Positions 8,174-16,891 of a DNA stretch of 59,595 bases are shown here, piece after piece; positions within the stretch are counted from its first letter, which is position 1, and the number at the start of each line of letters is the position of its first letter. Both the position numbers and the translations under genes were made by a program. Below the pieces are notes generated by a model. The model did not search any database. It was given only the letters and a program-made list of their open reading frames with translations, and was not told the DNA's origin. The DNA is from Paralcaligenes ureilyticus (GTDB taxonomy: Bacteria > Pseudomonadota > Gammaproteobacteria > Burkholderiales > Burkholderiaceae_B): positions 1 through 59,595 of the forward strand of contig NZ_SMAJ01000020.1 of assembly GCF_004346225.1 (NCBI RefSeq), written 5' to 3'.

Positions 8174-8608
8174 CTACTTGACGACGGTCAGGCGCGGGCG
8201 CTTGGGATCGTTGTCGGGCGAGTCGGGCTTGTCGGTAGCCGCAGCGGGCTTGGCCGTCTTGCTATCGGCCGTGTTGTCGCCCGCAGGCGCTTGCGATGGT
8301 TCCACGTCGAACCCCATGCCGGCGCCGGTTTCACGCGCGTAAATGGCTGATACGGCGCCTACGGGCACGAAGATGTGTTCGGTGGCGCCGCTGAAACGAG
8401 CCTGGAACTCGATGAACTCGTTACCCAGTTTAAGCTGATTGGTGGCGAGCGCGCCGATGTTCAAGGTGATCTGGCCGTCGCGGATGTGGGCGCGGGGCAC
8501 CGCCGTATTGGCGTCGACGGTGACGACAATGTGCGGGGTGTAGCCGTTATCGGTACACCACTCGTGCAAGGCTCGGATCAGGTAGGGTTTGGTCGAGGAT
8601 TCGGGCAT
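8174..8608 (-). CDS. sspB: ClpXP protease specificity-enhancing factor SspB
   Basis: 144 residues. The N-terminal fold (KPYLIRALHEWCTDNGYTPHIVV) and the FSGATEHIFVPVGAVSAIYARE segment are diagnostic of SspB, the adaptor that tethers ssrA-tagged peptides and delivers them to ClpX. The C-terminal tail is flexible, Pro/Ala/Asp-rich, and ends in RPRLTVVK, the expected ClpX-binding hydrophobic tip. It directly follows sspA (4-base gap), the standard arrangement in beta- and gammaproteobacteria. Confidence 0.97.
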   Translation of the reverse strand: MPESSTKPYLIRALHEWCTDNGYTPHIVVTVDANTAVPRAHIRDGQITLNIGALATNQLKLGNEFIEFQARFSGATEHIFVPVGAVSAIYARETGAGMGFDVEPSQAPAGDNTADSKTAKPAAATDKPDSPDNDPKRPRLTVVK

Positions 8609-8612
8609 GGGC

Positions 8613-9221
8613 TTATCGGCGCATCACTTTTTCGGAAGGGGTGAGCGCTTCAATGTAGGCCGGGCGCGAAAAGATGCGCTCGGCATATTTTTGGATGGGG
8701 GCGGCGTTCTTGGGCAATTCGATGCCGTAGTGGTCCAGGCGCCACAAAAGGGGCGCCACGGCCACGTCGAGCATGGAGAACTCTTCGCCCAGCATGTATT
8801 TGTTCTTCAGCAGCATGGGGGCGAGCTGGGCCAGGCGGTCGCGGATGTTGTGGCGTGCGACGTCCAGCACCTTGCTGTCGGTTTGTGCCCGGTTTTCAAG
8901 AGCGGATACATGTACAAACAATTCTTTCTCGAAGTTGTACAAAAACAGCCGGGTGCGGGCGCGCATCACCGGATCGGCGGGCATGAGCTGCGGATGGGGG
9001 AAGCGCTCGTCGATGTATTCGTTGATGATGCTCGACTCGTACAACACCAGATCGCGCTCGACCAGAATGGGCACCTGGCCGTAGGGGTTCATGACCGCAA
9101 TGTCTTCGGGCTTGTTGTAGAGGTCGATATCGCGGATTTCGAAATCCATGCCTTTTTCGAACAGCACAAAGCGGCAGCGTTGCGAAAAGGGGCAGGTTGT
9201 TCCGGAGTAGAGCACCATCAT
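8613..9221 (-). CDS. sspA: Stringent starvation protein A (GST-like)
   Basis: 202 residues with a glutathione-S-transferase fold: thioredoxin-like N-terminus (LYSGTTCPFSQRCRFVLFEKGMDFE, about 4-28) and an all-helical C-terminal domain. SspA binds RNA polymerase and modulates transcription during starvation. There are two adjacent ATG codons; neither has a strong Shine-Dalgarno, and the first is given. It is upstream of sspB and downstream of the petABC hairpins. Confidence 0.95.
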   Translation of the reverse strand: MMVLYSGTTCPFSQRCRFVLFEKGMDFEIRDIDLYNKPEDIAVMNPYGQVPILVERDLVLYESSIINEYIDERFPHPQLMPADPVMRARTRLFLYNFEKELFVHVSALENRAQTDSKVLDVARHNIRDRLAQLAPMLLKNKYMLGEEFSMLDVAVAPLLWRLDHYGIELPKNAAPIQKYAERIFSRPAYIEALTPSEKVMRR

Positions 9222-9279
9222 GTCGTGGGTTCCGTCTTAGAAGAAAACAGGAGCAGGCAAGAATGCCTCGCTCAAAAGG

Positions 9280-9345
9280 GAAATAGGCGTCTTACATTAC
9301 GCCTATTTCTTGACCGGCAGCTTAAGCGGTCCGCTAACGGCTGCC
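9280..9345 (-). terminator. Hairpins following petC
   Basis: AAATAGGCGT (9280-9289) pairs with ACGCCTATTT (9298-9307), a perfect 10-bp stem followed on the minus strand by CCCTTTTG. A second stem, CGGCAGC (9314-9320) with GCTGCCG (9339-9345), lies closer to petC. They probably end or attenuate the pet transcript before sspA; the T-run is short. Confidence 0.5.
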
Positions 9346-9358
9346 GGGTGCGGCGTTG

Positions 9359-10186
9359 CTACTTGACGTCTTTCCAGTAAGCGGCGTTCAGGCGCCACGC
9401 AACGAGCAGGAACAGGGCAAGGAAAAGCATGACCCAAACGCCCAGCTTTTTGCGAAATAGCTGTGAGGGCTCGGCCATCCAGCCCAGGAAATTGCTAAGG
9501 TCGGCGACGTTGTTGTCATACGAGGCCATTTTGCTTTGATCGACAGCCTGGAAGGTATCCTTGCTGATTTCGGGGCCGTGATAGTTGCTCAGAGCCTCGG
9601 TTTTGATCTCGGAGAAGCCTTGCGCATCGTATTTGGCCGTAGTGCGCTCCCATTTCGTCTTGCCATCAGGGCTTTCGGCCTCGTGGATGGAAATGCGGGT
9701 AAGTTCGCGAGGGCCCTGCAACTGCCACAGGGGATTAGGCATGGCGACGCTTGGGAACACCAGGTTGTCCCAACCGGTGTGCTTGGAGGTATCGCGGTAG
9801 AAGGTGCGCAGGTAGGTGTAGATGTAGTCTGTGCCCTTGGCCCTTGCCATCACCGATAAATCGGGGGGCGCGGTGCCAAACCATTTTTTGCCGTCGGCCG
9901 GCGTCATGGCGACGTTCATCATGTCGCCCACCCGGTCGCCGGTAAACAGCAGATTCTTTTTGATCTCTGCGTCGGTCAGCCCGATTTGAGTCAGTGCGTT
10001 GTAGCGCATGGAATTGGCGCTGTGGCAATTCAGGCAATAGTTGACGAACAGCTTTGCGCCGTTTTGGAGCGCCGCCATATCGTTGATTCGGTCCGGTGCG
10101 TGATCTAGCGTGTATCCCCCCTCGGACGCAAAGGCGGCCGTAAAGGTCAGGGATATCGCAATCGCACCAAGCAGCTTTTTAATCAT
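9359..10186 (-). CDS. petC: Ubiquinol-cytochrome c reductase cytochrome c1
   Basis: About 275 residues. A signal peptide (to about FASEGG) precedes the haem motif CLNCH (51-55). The GTAPPDLSVMARA region and the C-terminal membrane anchor (WVMLFLALFLLVAWRL) fit cytochrome c1, which passes electrons from the Rieske protein to soluble cytochromes. I chose the ATG at 10186 because GGA lies six bases upstream; the ATG at 10192 has the GGA immediately adjacent. Last gene of petABC. Confidence 0.95.
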   Translation of the reverse strand: MIKKLLGAIAISLTFTAAFASEGGYTLDHAPDRINDMAALQNGAKLFVNYCLNCHSANSMRYNALTQIGLTDAEIKKNLLFTGDRVGDMMNVAMTPADGKKWFGTAPPDLSVMARAKGTDYIYTYLRTFYRDTSKHTGWDNLVFPSVAMPNPLWQLQGPRELTRISIHEAESPDGKTKWERTTAKYDAQGFSEIKTEALSNYHGPEISKDTFQAVDQSKMASYDNNVADLSNFLGWMAEPSQLFRKKLGVWVMLFLALFLLVAWRLNAAYWKDVK

Positions 10187-10215
10187 GATCATTCCGTACA
10201 GTGTTGAAGGCAGCC

Positions 10216-11604
10216 TTAGTGAGCGTGAAACGTGACTCGGTCAGGAACCGGCTTGAACGTGCCCAGGCGGCTCCAGACGGGCATCAGGAAGAAAAATCCC
10301 AGATAAAGCATGGTACCGATCTGGCTGATCAGATTAAGGGCCGGGGTCGGTGCCTGCGTGCCTATAAAGCCCAGAACCACGAAATCGATAATAAATATGG
10401 CGTACAGGAATTTATGCCAGGTAGGGCGATAGCGTATCGATTTGACCGGGCATTTATCAAGCCAGGGCAGGAAGAACAGGATCACGACCGAGCCGCCCAT
10501 GGTCACCACGCCCCAGAACTTGGCGTCGAGGGTTTTCATGAAGACAGCGATGATCAGCAGGACGATCGGTACCCCGAAGCGCCACAGGCCCGAAAGCTTG
10601 CCTTTGAAGAACAGCGCAATGGCGGCAATGACGGCGCCGGCCGAAAATACCCAGGTGAAGTCGCTGGTCGTGGCGCGCAACATGGAATAGAACGGCGTGA
10701 AGTACCAGACCGGTGCAATGTGCGGCGGCGTTTTCAGTGAGTCGGCGGGTATGAAGTTGTTGTACTCGAGGAAGTACCCCCCCATTTCCGGGCCGAAGAA
10801 AATGATGGCGGCGAAGACCATCAGGAACCCGGCCACGCCCATGATGTCGTGTACGGTGTAGTACGGATGGAAGGGGATCCCATCCATGGGGTGTCCGTTG
10901 CGGTCTTTGGGGCCTTGCTTGATTTCGACGCCGTCGGGGTTGTTCGAGCCCACTTCATGCAGCGCGATGACGTGCGCCACGACCAGGCCCAGCAGCACCA
11001 ATGGTATGGCGATGACGTGGAAAGCGAAGAAGCGGTTGAGCGTTGCGTCCGAGACGACGTAGTCGCCGCGTATCCACAGCGAAAGGTCAGGCCCGATGAA
11101 GGGGATGGCCGAGAACAGGTTGACGATAACCTGCGCGCCCCAGTACGACATTTGGCCCCAGGGCAAGAGGTAGCCGAAGAACGCCTCGCCCATCAGACAG
11201 AGGAAAATGGCTACGCCGAACACCCACACCAGTTCGCGCGGCTTGCGGTACGAGCCGTAAAACAGGCCGCGCAGCATATGCAGGTAAACCACCACGAAGA
11301 ACATCGAAGCGCCGGTCGAGTGCATGTAGCGGATGAGCCAGCCCCACGGCACTTCGCGCATGATGTATTCGACCGAGTTGAAGGCGAGCGCGGCGTCGGG
11401 CTTGTAGCTCATGACCAGGAAAATGCCGGTCACGATCTGGATGACCAGCACGAGCAGTGCCAGCGACCCAAAGAAGTACCAAAAATTGAAATTCTTGGGT
11501 GCGTAATATTCGGACAAGTGCGCTTTATAGGTGGATGTCAGCGGAAAGCGCTTGTCTATCCAGCCTAAAAGTCCTGTCGTATCGACGGTTTTCTCGCCAG
11601 CCAT
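10216..11604 (-). CDS. petB: Ubiquinol-cytochrome c reductase cytochrome b
   Basis: 462 residues, full-length bacterial cytochrome b with about eight membrane helices. Haem-ligand helices are seen in YMHSTGASMFFVVVYLHMLRG and FFAFHVIAIPLVLLGLVVAH. The Qo-site motif, usually PEWY, reads PVWY here (in APVWYFTPFYSML). It carries the two b haems and the quinol sites of complex III. It lies between petA and petC with short gaps. Confidence 0.96.
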   Translation of the reverse strand: MAGEKTVDTTGLLGWIDKRFPLTSTYKAHLSEYYAPKNFNFWYFFGSLALLVLVIQIVTGIFLVMSYKPDAALAFNSVEYIMREVPWGWLIRYMHSTGASMFFVVVYLHMLRGLFYGSYRKPRELVWVFGVAIFLCLMGEAFFGYLLPWGQMSYWGAQVIVNLFSAIPFIGPDLSLWIRGDYVVSDATLNRFFAFHVIAIPLVLLGLVVAHVIALHEVGSNNPDGVEIKQGPKDRNGHPMDGIPFHPYYTVHDIMGVAGFLMVFAAIIFFGPEMGGYFLEYNNFIPADSLKTPPHIAPVWYFTPFYSMLRATTSDFTWVFSAGAVIAAIALFFKGKLSGLWRFGVPIVLLIIAVFMKTLDAKFWGVVTMGGSVVILFFLPWLDKCPVKSIRYRPTWHKFLYAIFIIDFVVLGFIGTQAPTPALNLISQIGTMLYLGFFFLMPVWSRLGTFKPVPDRVTFHAH

Positions 11605-11681
11605 GAAACGGCTCCTTATTTCTATCTTACGAGGCGTGTAAATTCAATGTCTTGTTAATCTTGCAAAAGCTTTCAGGGCCA

Positions 11682-12326
11682 TCAGGCCTTGTGCGTTTCG
11701 TCAACGCCGATGATGACCTCGGTCCCATCGGCTGAAAACACATAAGGCGGCACTTCGAGGTTGTCGGGGGCGGGCATGTTCTTGAACACCCGGCCGGCCA
11801 GATCGTAAGTAGAGCCGTGGCAGGGGCACAAAAACCCGCCTTCCCAACTGGCGGGCAAGCCAGGCTGGGCACCCATATCGAAGTGCGGCGTGGGCGAGCA
11901 GCCCAGATGCGTGCAAATGCCTACGCACACCAGCAGTTCGGGCTTGCGCGAGCGATATTCGTTTTTGGCGAACGCGGGCGTATAGCCGGGCCGGTCGGAG
12001 TGCGGGTCGGCCAGCATGGGATCGTTTTTCGACAGGTCTTTGATTTGCTCTGGCGTGCGACGCAAAATCCATACGGGTTTTCCGCGCCATGCGACGGTGC
12101 GCATGGTTCCGGGAGCGATGGTGGACACATTGGCCTCGACCGGGGCTCCCGCCGCTTTTGCCTTTTCGGACGGCGCAAAAGAACTGACAAAAGGAATTGC
12201 CGTGCCGACACCAGCTACACCACCCACCGCACAGGCGGATGCTACCCAGAAACGGCGCGAGGGATCGGGTGGGAGGTTGGGGTCAACCGCACCAGCATCG
12301 TCGAGCTGCGACTTGTCCTGACTCAT
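11682..12326 (-). CDS. petA: Ubiquinol-cytochrome c reductase Rieske iron-sulfur subunit
   Basis: 214 residues from the ATG at 12326 (AAGGA seven bases upstream). An N-terminal twin-arginine region, [10 protein letters not shown] (22-31), leads into a membrane anchor, so export by the Tat system encoded at 15165-16874 is expected. The 2Fe-2S site is CTHLGC (138-143) and CPCH (167-170): ligands Cys138, His140, Cys167, His170, with Cys143 and Cys169 as the disulfide. First gene of the pet operon; a TATAAT (12404-12409, minus) lies upstream. Confidence 0.96.
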   Translation of the reverse strand: MSQDKSQLDDAGAVDPNLPPDPSRRFWVASACAVGGVAGVGTAIPFVSSFAPSEKAKAAGAPVEANVSTIAPGTMRTVAWRGKPVWILRRTPEQIKDLSKNDPMLADPHSDRPGYTPAFAKNEYRSRKPELLVCVGICTHLGCSPTPHFDMGAQPGLPASWEGGFLCPCHGSTYDLAGRVFKNMPAPDNLEVPPYVFSADGTEVIIGVDETHKA

Positions 12327-12450
12327 TCTTGTATCCTTATTCGTGCCCGCGAAGGGGCATACCAATCACTGTTTTATCGTATGTAAAAGCCTAACAACCG
12401 CGTATTATAGCGTTAGCCCGCTGTTGGGTGGATTACCAAGGGATGATCAT

Positions 12451-12900
12451 ATGAGCAATACGAAAGGATTCGTGGCGGAATTTCGAGAGTTTGCCGTTAA
12501 AGGAAACATGATCGATCTGGCCGTCGGTGTGATTATTGGCGCGGCCTTCGGCAAGATTATCGATTCACTGGTGAAAGATGTCATCATGCCGATCATCAGC
12601 TTCATCTTTGGTGGCCGAGTCGACTTTACCAATCTGTTCCTGGTGCTGTCTCAACCGGCCAATTACACGGGCCCGCATACCTATGCCGATATGTCCAAGG
12701 CTGGGGCGGTCATTCTGGCATGGGGCAATTTCCTGACCATACTGATCAATTTTTTCTTGTTGGCTTTAGTTGTGTTTTGCATCGTCAAGGCCGCCAATAA
12801 GGCGCGCACGAAGTTCATGAAGGAAGAGGCCGCGGCGCCTGCGCCCACGCCTGCCGATGTGTTGCTTTTGCAGGAAATCCGGGATCTGCTTAAGAAGTAG
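12451..12900 (+). CDS. mscL: Large-conductance mechanosensitive channel
   Basis: 149 residues. The start [21 protein letters not shown] and [19 protein letters not shown] are the MscL N-terminal helix and pore-lining first membrane segment. A second membrane segment ([18 protein letters not shown]) and a charged C-terminal helix ([12 protein letters not shown]) complete the subunit of the homopentameric osmotic safety valve. ATG at 12451 has AAGGGATGA upstream. Divergent from petA. Confidence 0.97.
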   Translation: MSNTKGFVAEFREFAVKGNMIDLAVGVIIGAAFGKIIDSLVKDVIMPIISFIFGGRVDFTNLFLVLSQPANYTGPHTYADMSKAGAVILAWGNFLTILINFFLLALVVFCIVKAANKARTKFMKEEAAAPAPTPADVLLLQEIRDLLKK

Positions 12901-12941
12901 GGTTTGAAGCAGGATTTTATTTTTCTTGGTTCTCCTCTTTA

Positions 12942-12977
12942 ACGCCAGCGCTACGCTTTGTCCGCGTACGCTGGCGT
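12942..12977. terminator. Hairpin between convergent mscL and NIF3-like genes
   Basis: ACGCCAGCG (12942-12950) pairs with CGCTGGCGT (12969-12977), extended by TACG/CGTA after a one-base bulge. It lies between the two stop codons. No good T-run follows on either strand, so termination activity is uncertain. Confidence 0.4.
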
Positions 12978-13012
12978 ATCTCACCATCAATCCCCGAGGC
13001 CTCCCGGCCCGC

Positions 13013-13789
13013 TTATATCGGGTTGTTCACGTCGATAAATTCCACCTGTATGCCAAATTGGGCGGCTACGGCGTCGCCCAGCGCCTGTATGCCATAACGT
13101 TCGGTCGCATGATGGCCGGCGGCGATAAAACCTATACCGGTTTCCTGCGCCCAGTGAAACGTCTGTTCCGAGGCTTCGCCGGTAATGTAAACCTGCGCAC
13201 CGGCGGCGCTCGCCGCCTCGATAAAGCCTTGCGCGCCGCCGGTGCACCAGGCAATGCGATCGATGGGTTGTTGTAGATTTCCAACAATCAGCGGCGTGCG
13301 TTGTAAAGCATTGCAAACTTCATCGCCCAGTTTGCCCAGCGTTTTGGCTCGAGTCGGGCGGCCCAGCCAAACCAGGCCGTCGGGGCCGCAGGTCAGCGGT
13401 TCGCCCGCTTCGTTGCGTTCGGGCTCGAACCCCAGCACGCGCGCCAGTTGAGCGTTGTTGCCCAGCACTGGATGCGCGTCCAGGGGTAAGTGGTAGGCCC
13501 ACAAATTAAGTTCGTATTGCAGGGCCAAGGAGAGCCGGGTGCGCTTGGGTCCGCGTATGCACGGATCTTCATTTTTCCAGAACCAGCCGTGATGAACCAG
13601 GATTGCATCGGCCTTTTTCTCGATGGCCGCGCGGATGAGCGCTTCAGAGGCAGTAACTCCGGCGATAATGTGGGAGATCGTGCCTTTGCCCTCGACCTGG
13701 AGTCCGTTCGGACAGTAATCCCTGAAGCGTTGCGCCTGTAGCGTAGTATCGAGCCAATGTCCGAGTTCTTGTCTGGAAACCTGATTCAT
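13013..13789 (-). CDS. NIF3-like dinuclear metal centre protein (YbgI family)
   Basis: 258 residues, full length. VDAIL-type strand followed by VHHGWFWK (His pair for metals) and the C-terminal ITGEASEQTFHWAQETGIGFIAAGHHATE segment match the NIF3/DUF34 family, which forms toroidal hexamers with two metals per subunit. Some members act as GTP cyclohydrolase-like or nucleotide-handling enzymes; the physiological role is not settled. It is divergent from the adjacent DegS-like gene with only 17 bases between starts. Confidence 0.93.
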   Translation of the reverse strand: MNQVSRQELGHWLDTTLQAQRFRDYCPNGLQVEGKGTISHIIAGVTASEALIRAAIEKKADAILVHHGWFWKNEDPCIRGPKRTRLSLALQYELNLWAYHLPLDAHPVLGNNAQLARVLGFEPERNEAGEPLTCGPDGLVWLGRPTRAKTLGKLGDEVCNALQRTPLIVGNLQQPIDRIAWCTGGAQGFIEAASAAGAQVYITGEASEQTFHWAQETGIGFIAAGHHATERYGIQALGDAVAAQFGIQVEFIDVNNPI

Positions 13790-13806
13790 CTTTTACCCTT
13801 TGTCTC

Positions 13807-14940
13807 ATGCGTCGATTGTGGTTGCTATTTGCCCAAACAGTAACGGTGTGCCTTGGTATTTTATTCATCGTGGCGACTTTGCGTCCCGATTGGCTGCATA
13901 CCTCGCCCGTCGCTGCCCCGCCGCTGCCGCAGGCATCCGCAACGGCCGAGGTTTCGTACGCCCGCGCCGTTGCTTTGGCGACGCCGGCAGTGGTCAATAT
14001 ATATACCAGCAAGCAGGTGCGCGTGCCGGTGGTGCCGTTGCCGCGCGACCCTGATCTTAACCGCCTGTTTCGCGAACTGCCGGGCTTTAGCCGGCGCAAA
14101 CGGACCACTAATCTGGGTTCCGGCGTCATTGTCAGCGCCAGCGGCTATGTCCTGACCAATTACCACGTCATCGAGGCGGCCGACTCGATTCAGGTGGCCT
14201 TGAGCGACGGCCGGCAAGCGCGGGCCAAACTTGTCGGGGCCGACCCCGATAGCGATCTGGCGGTGCTCAAGATCGATTTGCCCAGGCTCTCGGCCATTAC
14301 CTTCAGCGTTGATCATCAGGTGAAGGTGGGCGATGTGGTGCTGGCGATCGGCAATCCGTTTGGCGTCGGGCAAACCACGACGATGGGGATCGTCTCGGCG
14401 CTGGGGCGCAATCGCCTGGGAATCAATATTTACGAAAATTTCATTCAGACCGATGCCGCGATCAATCCGGGTAATTCAGGCGGCGCCCTGATTGACACGA
14501 CAGGCCGGCTGGTGGGCATCAATACGGCGATTTATTCTGAAAACGGCGGTTCGCTGGGAATCGGTTTTGCCATTCCCGCGGCGGCGGCCCACAAGATCAT
14601 GGATCAAATCATTGCGACGGGTTCGGTAACCCGAGGCTGGCTGGGCATCGAGCCGCAGGATATTACGCCCGATCTGGCCCGCGCATTCAATCTGCGCCAG
14701 GATGACGGGGTGATTATTGCCAGCGTGCTCAAGAACGGCCCGGCCGGGCGCGCCGGGATACGGGTGGGCGACATTGTGCTCAAGCTCAACGGCCAGGTGG
14801 TGTACGACACGATAGGCTTCTTGAACCAGATTGCGCCTTTGCCGCCGCGCCAGGAAGTCACCCTGACCCTCTTGCGTGGTGGCCGCATGCTGGAGATTGC
14901 CGTGCAAGTGGGAGTGCGGCCGCGCATCACCAAGCCGTAG
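13807..14940 (+). CDS. Membrane-anchored HtrA-type serine protease with one PDZ domain (DegS/AlgW-like)
   Basis: 377 residues. One N-terminal membrane segment (about 4-24), a trypsin-like domain with His120 (TNYHVIE), Asp150 (DSDLAVLK) and Ser224 (GNSGGAL), then one PDZ domain (about 265-370). The single PDZ and uncleaved anchor favour the DegS/AlgW type that starts regulated proteolysis of an anti-sigma factor over a DegP chaperone-protease. No anti-sigma gene lies nearby. Adjacent to tatC in convergent orientation, with four REP-like hairpins between. Confidence 0.92.
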   Translation: MRRLWLLFAQTVTVCLGILFIVATLRPDWLHTSPVAAPPLPQASATAEVSYARAVALATPAVVNIYTSKQVRVPVVPLPRDPDLNRLFRELPGFSRRKRTTNLGSGVIVSASGYVLTNYHVIEAADSIQVALSDGRQARAKLVGADPDSDLAVLKIDLPRLSAITFSVDHQVKVGDVVLAIGNPFGVGQTTTMGIVSALGRNRLGINIYENFIQTDAAINPGNSGGALIDTTGRLVGINTAIYSENGGSLGIGFAIPAAAAHKIMDQIIATGSVTRGWLGIEPQDITPDLARAFNLRQDDGVIIASVLKNGPAGRAGIRVGDIVLKLNGQVVYDTIGFLNQIAPLPPRQEVTLTLLRGGRMLEIAVQVGVRPRITKP

Positions 14941-14952
14941 ATGCAGCCCCAT

Positions 14953-15168
14953 GTGGCGGCGCCCCTTGTGGGCGCCATCGTCGCCGCGTCGTTGGAGATG
15001 GCACCCACAAGGGGTGCCGCTACAAAAATGTGTGCGTGAATTTGTGCTCGTGAATTTTGTAGCGACAGGCCTTGTGCCTGTCATCTACGCAAGATGCAAC
15101 CTTGGCCCATCCATGCAAGCATCATTTTGGCCGTCAGCGTTTGTGGCACCCACAAGGGGTGCCGCTAC
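14953..15168. repeat. REP-like hairpin cluster E (4 copies)
   Basis: 14953-14979 (+, stem GGCGCCC/GGGCGCC, head GTGG), 14997-15023 (-, GGCACCC type), 15059-15085 (+, GACAGGC/GCCTGTC) and 15144-15168 (-, GGCACCC type). Two copies have stem sequences seen nowhere else in the window yet remain fully paired, with the CTTGT loop unchanged. The last copy overlaps the tatC stop codon. Confidence 0.88.
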
Positions 15169-15959
15169 ATCGTATCAACGTCGGTTGTGTCGGGTTTTTC
15201 TTCTTCGGCGCGGGCTTTGCGCTTGTCGAGCATGCTGGCTGCGAGTACGCCGATTTCAAACAGCACGCACAAAGGGAAGGCCAGGGTGAACTGGCTAAGC
15301 GCGTCGGGCGGCGTGACAACGGCGGCGATGATGAAGGCGCCCACGATCACGTAGCCGCGCACCGAGCGCAGCTTTGCGACGGTGACCATGCCGGTCTTGA
15401 CCAGCAAAATGACCACAATGGGCACTTCGAAGGCAACGCCGAACGCCAGAAACAACGTCATGACGAAGCTCAGATAGGCCTCGATGTCGGGCGATGGCGT
15501 GATCGAGTGCGGCGCAAATGTGGCGATGAAGTGGAAAACGATGTGAAACACGACGAAATAGCAAAACGCCATGCCCAGCAGGAAGAGCAGGGTGCTTGAG
15601 ATGATGAGCGGCATGGCCAGCCGCTTTTCATTCTTGTACAGACCCGGCGCCACAAAAGCCCAGGCCTGATACAGCACGATGGGCAGCGCCAGCACGAACG
15701 CCGCCAGCAGGGTTACCTTGATGGGCACCATGAACGGGGTAATGACGCCGACGGCGATCATGCGTGAGCCGGGCGGTAATGTTGCCAGCATGGGTTGGGC
15801 CAGAATGTCGTAAATTTTACCCGGGCCTGGGTAAATGAATAGGACGACGAAAATGACCAGGACAGACACGACGGCGCGTATCAGACGCGAACGCAGTTCT
15901 ATCAAATGCGAGATAAAGGTGTCTTCTTCTGCCGGGCTTGCGGGGGAGTCCTGCGTCAC
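15165..15959 (-). CDS. tatC: Twin-arginine translocase subunit TatC
   Basis: 264 residues with six membrane helices. SHLIELRSRLIRAV is the conserved cytoplasmic N-terminal motif that helps bind the twin-arginine signal, and FALPIVLYQAWAFVAPGLYKNEKR is the signature loop. The start is GTG at 15959, overlapping the tatB stop as GTGA. The stop codon TAG is the TAG of the GTAG head of a REP-like hairpin (15144-15168), so the element abuts the gene end. The polar tail is short and charged. Confidence 0.96.
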   Translation of the reverse strand: MTQDSPASPAEEDTFISHLIELRSRLIRAVVSVLVIFVVLFIYPGPGKIYDILAQPMLATLPPGSRMIAVGVITPFMVPIKVTLLAAFVLALPIVLYQAWAFVAPGLYKNEKRLAMPLIISSTLLFLLGMAFCYFVVFHIVFHFIATFAPHSITPSPDIEAYLSFVMTLFLAFGVAFEVPIVVILLVKTGMVTVAKLRSVRGYVIVGAFIIAAVVTPPDALSQFTLAFPLCVLFEIGVLAASMLDKRKARAEEEKPDTTDVDTM

Positions 15960-16585
15960 GTTGGCGTCCCGCTAGATGGTTTGGAAGGGACGGGCTGGGC
16001 CAATGCGCTGGCTTCGGCAAACCCGGGCAGATCCTTTTGGGGTTCAGGCGCTGAGGGAAGCGCCGTAGAGGGGGCGGCTGTTGCCGCTGGGGATTCGATG
16101 GCACCCACAAGGGGTGCCTCTACAGATGTAGCTGCCGGTGCCGTTACGGATGCAGTGGCTGGCGATTCGACGGCACCTGCAAGAGGCGTCGTTACAGGCG
16201 CGGTGGCGGGCGAATCGAGGGCGGCCGCGGGAGGCGCGGGCGTTTCGGTGGAGGCGGCGCTGCCTGTGGCGGTGTCATGCAAGGTGTGTGCTGCGTTGGC
16301 CAGCGCGTCTTTGGCCTCTTGCAGAGGAGCCTGCAGGCTTTGGGCGCCTTCCTTGAGGGATGTTTGCACGCTGCGCGCGGCCTCCTCCATTTGGCCTTTC
16401 AGGTTGCTGAGGTCGCCCAGATCCATTTCGCGCTGAATATCGCCTTTAACGTCGTTGACATAGCGCTGCGCGCGCCCTATCAGGTGGCCCACCGTGCGGG
16501 CCACTTTGGGCAGGCGTTCGGGGCCGATCACGACGAGCGCGACGACCCCGATCAGGGCAAGTTCACTAAAGCTGACATCGAACAT
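15956..16585 (-). CDS. tatB: Twin-arginine translocase subunit TatB, with repeat-derived tail
   Basis: 209 residues. MFDVSFSELALIGVVALVVIGPERLP is the membrane helix and hinge; an amphipathic helix follows (RTVGHLIGRAQRYVNDVK). TatB forms the signal-peptide receptor with TatC. The last ~90 residues are a Pro/Ala/Thr-rich tail with related segments: TTPLAGAVESPATA and VEAPLVGAIESPAATA. The DNA encoding VEAPLVGAIE is a REP-like hairpin (16097-16123), and a decayed copy at 16169-16195 encodes VTTPLAGAVE in the same frame. TatB tails tolerate length change, so function is probably kept. Confidence 0.95.
   Translation of the reverse strand: MFDVSFSELALIGVVALVVIGPERLPKVARTVGHLIGRAQRYVNDVKGDIQREMDLGDLSNLKGQMEEAARSVQTSLKEGAQSLQAPLQEAKDALANAAHTLHDTATGSAASTETPAPPAAALDSPATAPVTTPLAGAVESPATASVTAPAATSVEAPLVGAIESPAATAAPSTALPSAPEPQKDLPGFAEASALAQPVPSKPSSGTPT
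16097..16195 (-). repeat. REP-like hairpins inside the tatB reading frame
   Basis: 16097-16123 keeps the GGCACCC-CTTGT-GGGTGCC hairpin, with only the head changed (GTAGAG for GTAGCG). 16169-16195 is a decayed relative (GTAACGACGCC, CTTGC, AGGTGCCGTC). Both are in the same orientation and frame 72 bases apart, suggesting either insertion then tandem duplication, or two insertions into the tolerant TatB tail. Confidence 0.75.
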
Positions 16586-16643
16586 GGCTGGGCGAATCGC
16601 TTAAAGAGGGAAGACGGGACACGGCGGCAAGGTGACCTGGCCG

Positions 16644-16874
16644 CTATGCGTCGGTTTTTTCTTTGGCTTGCACGTCGATGGTTTCGCCGACATTCACCTG
16701 TTTCTGCGTGACGGCCTCCGGCTGCGCGCCGCCTTCGGCGTCGTTCATGCCTTTCTTGAAGCCCTTGACGGCGTTGCCCAGATCTTCGCCGATGTTGCGC
16801 AACTTCTTGGTGCCAAAGACCAGTGCGACGATGACCAGAACGATCAGCCAGTGCCAAATGCTAAAACTACCCAT
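16644..16874 (-). CDS. tatA: Twin-arginine translocase subunit TatA
   Basis: 76 residues. [21 protein letters not shown] is the membrane helix ending in the FGTKKL hinge, followed by the amphipathic helix [18 protein letters not shown]. TatA oligomers form the variable translocation pathway. It lies 17 bases downstream of hinT and upstream of tatB. Confidence 0.97.
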   Translation of the reverse strand: MGSFSIWHWLIVLVIVALVFGTKKLRNIGEDLGNAVKGFKKGMNDAEGGAQPEAVTQKQVNVGETIDVQAKEKTDA

Positions 16875-16891
16875 GATAGTGTTCTCTCCGG

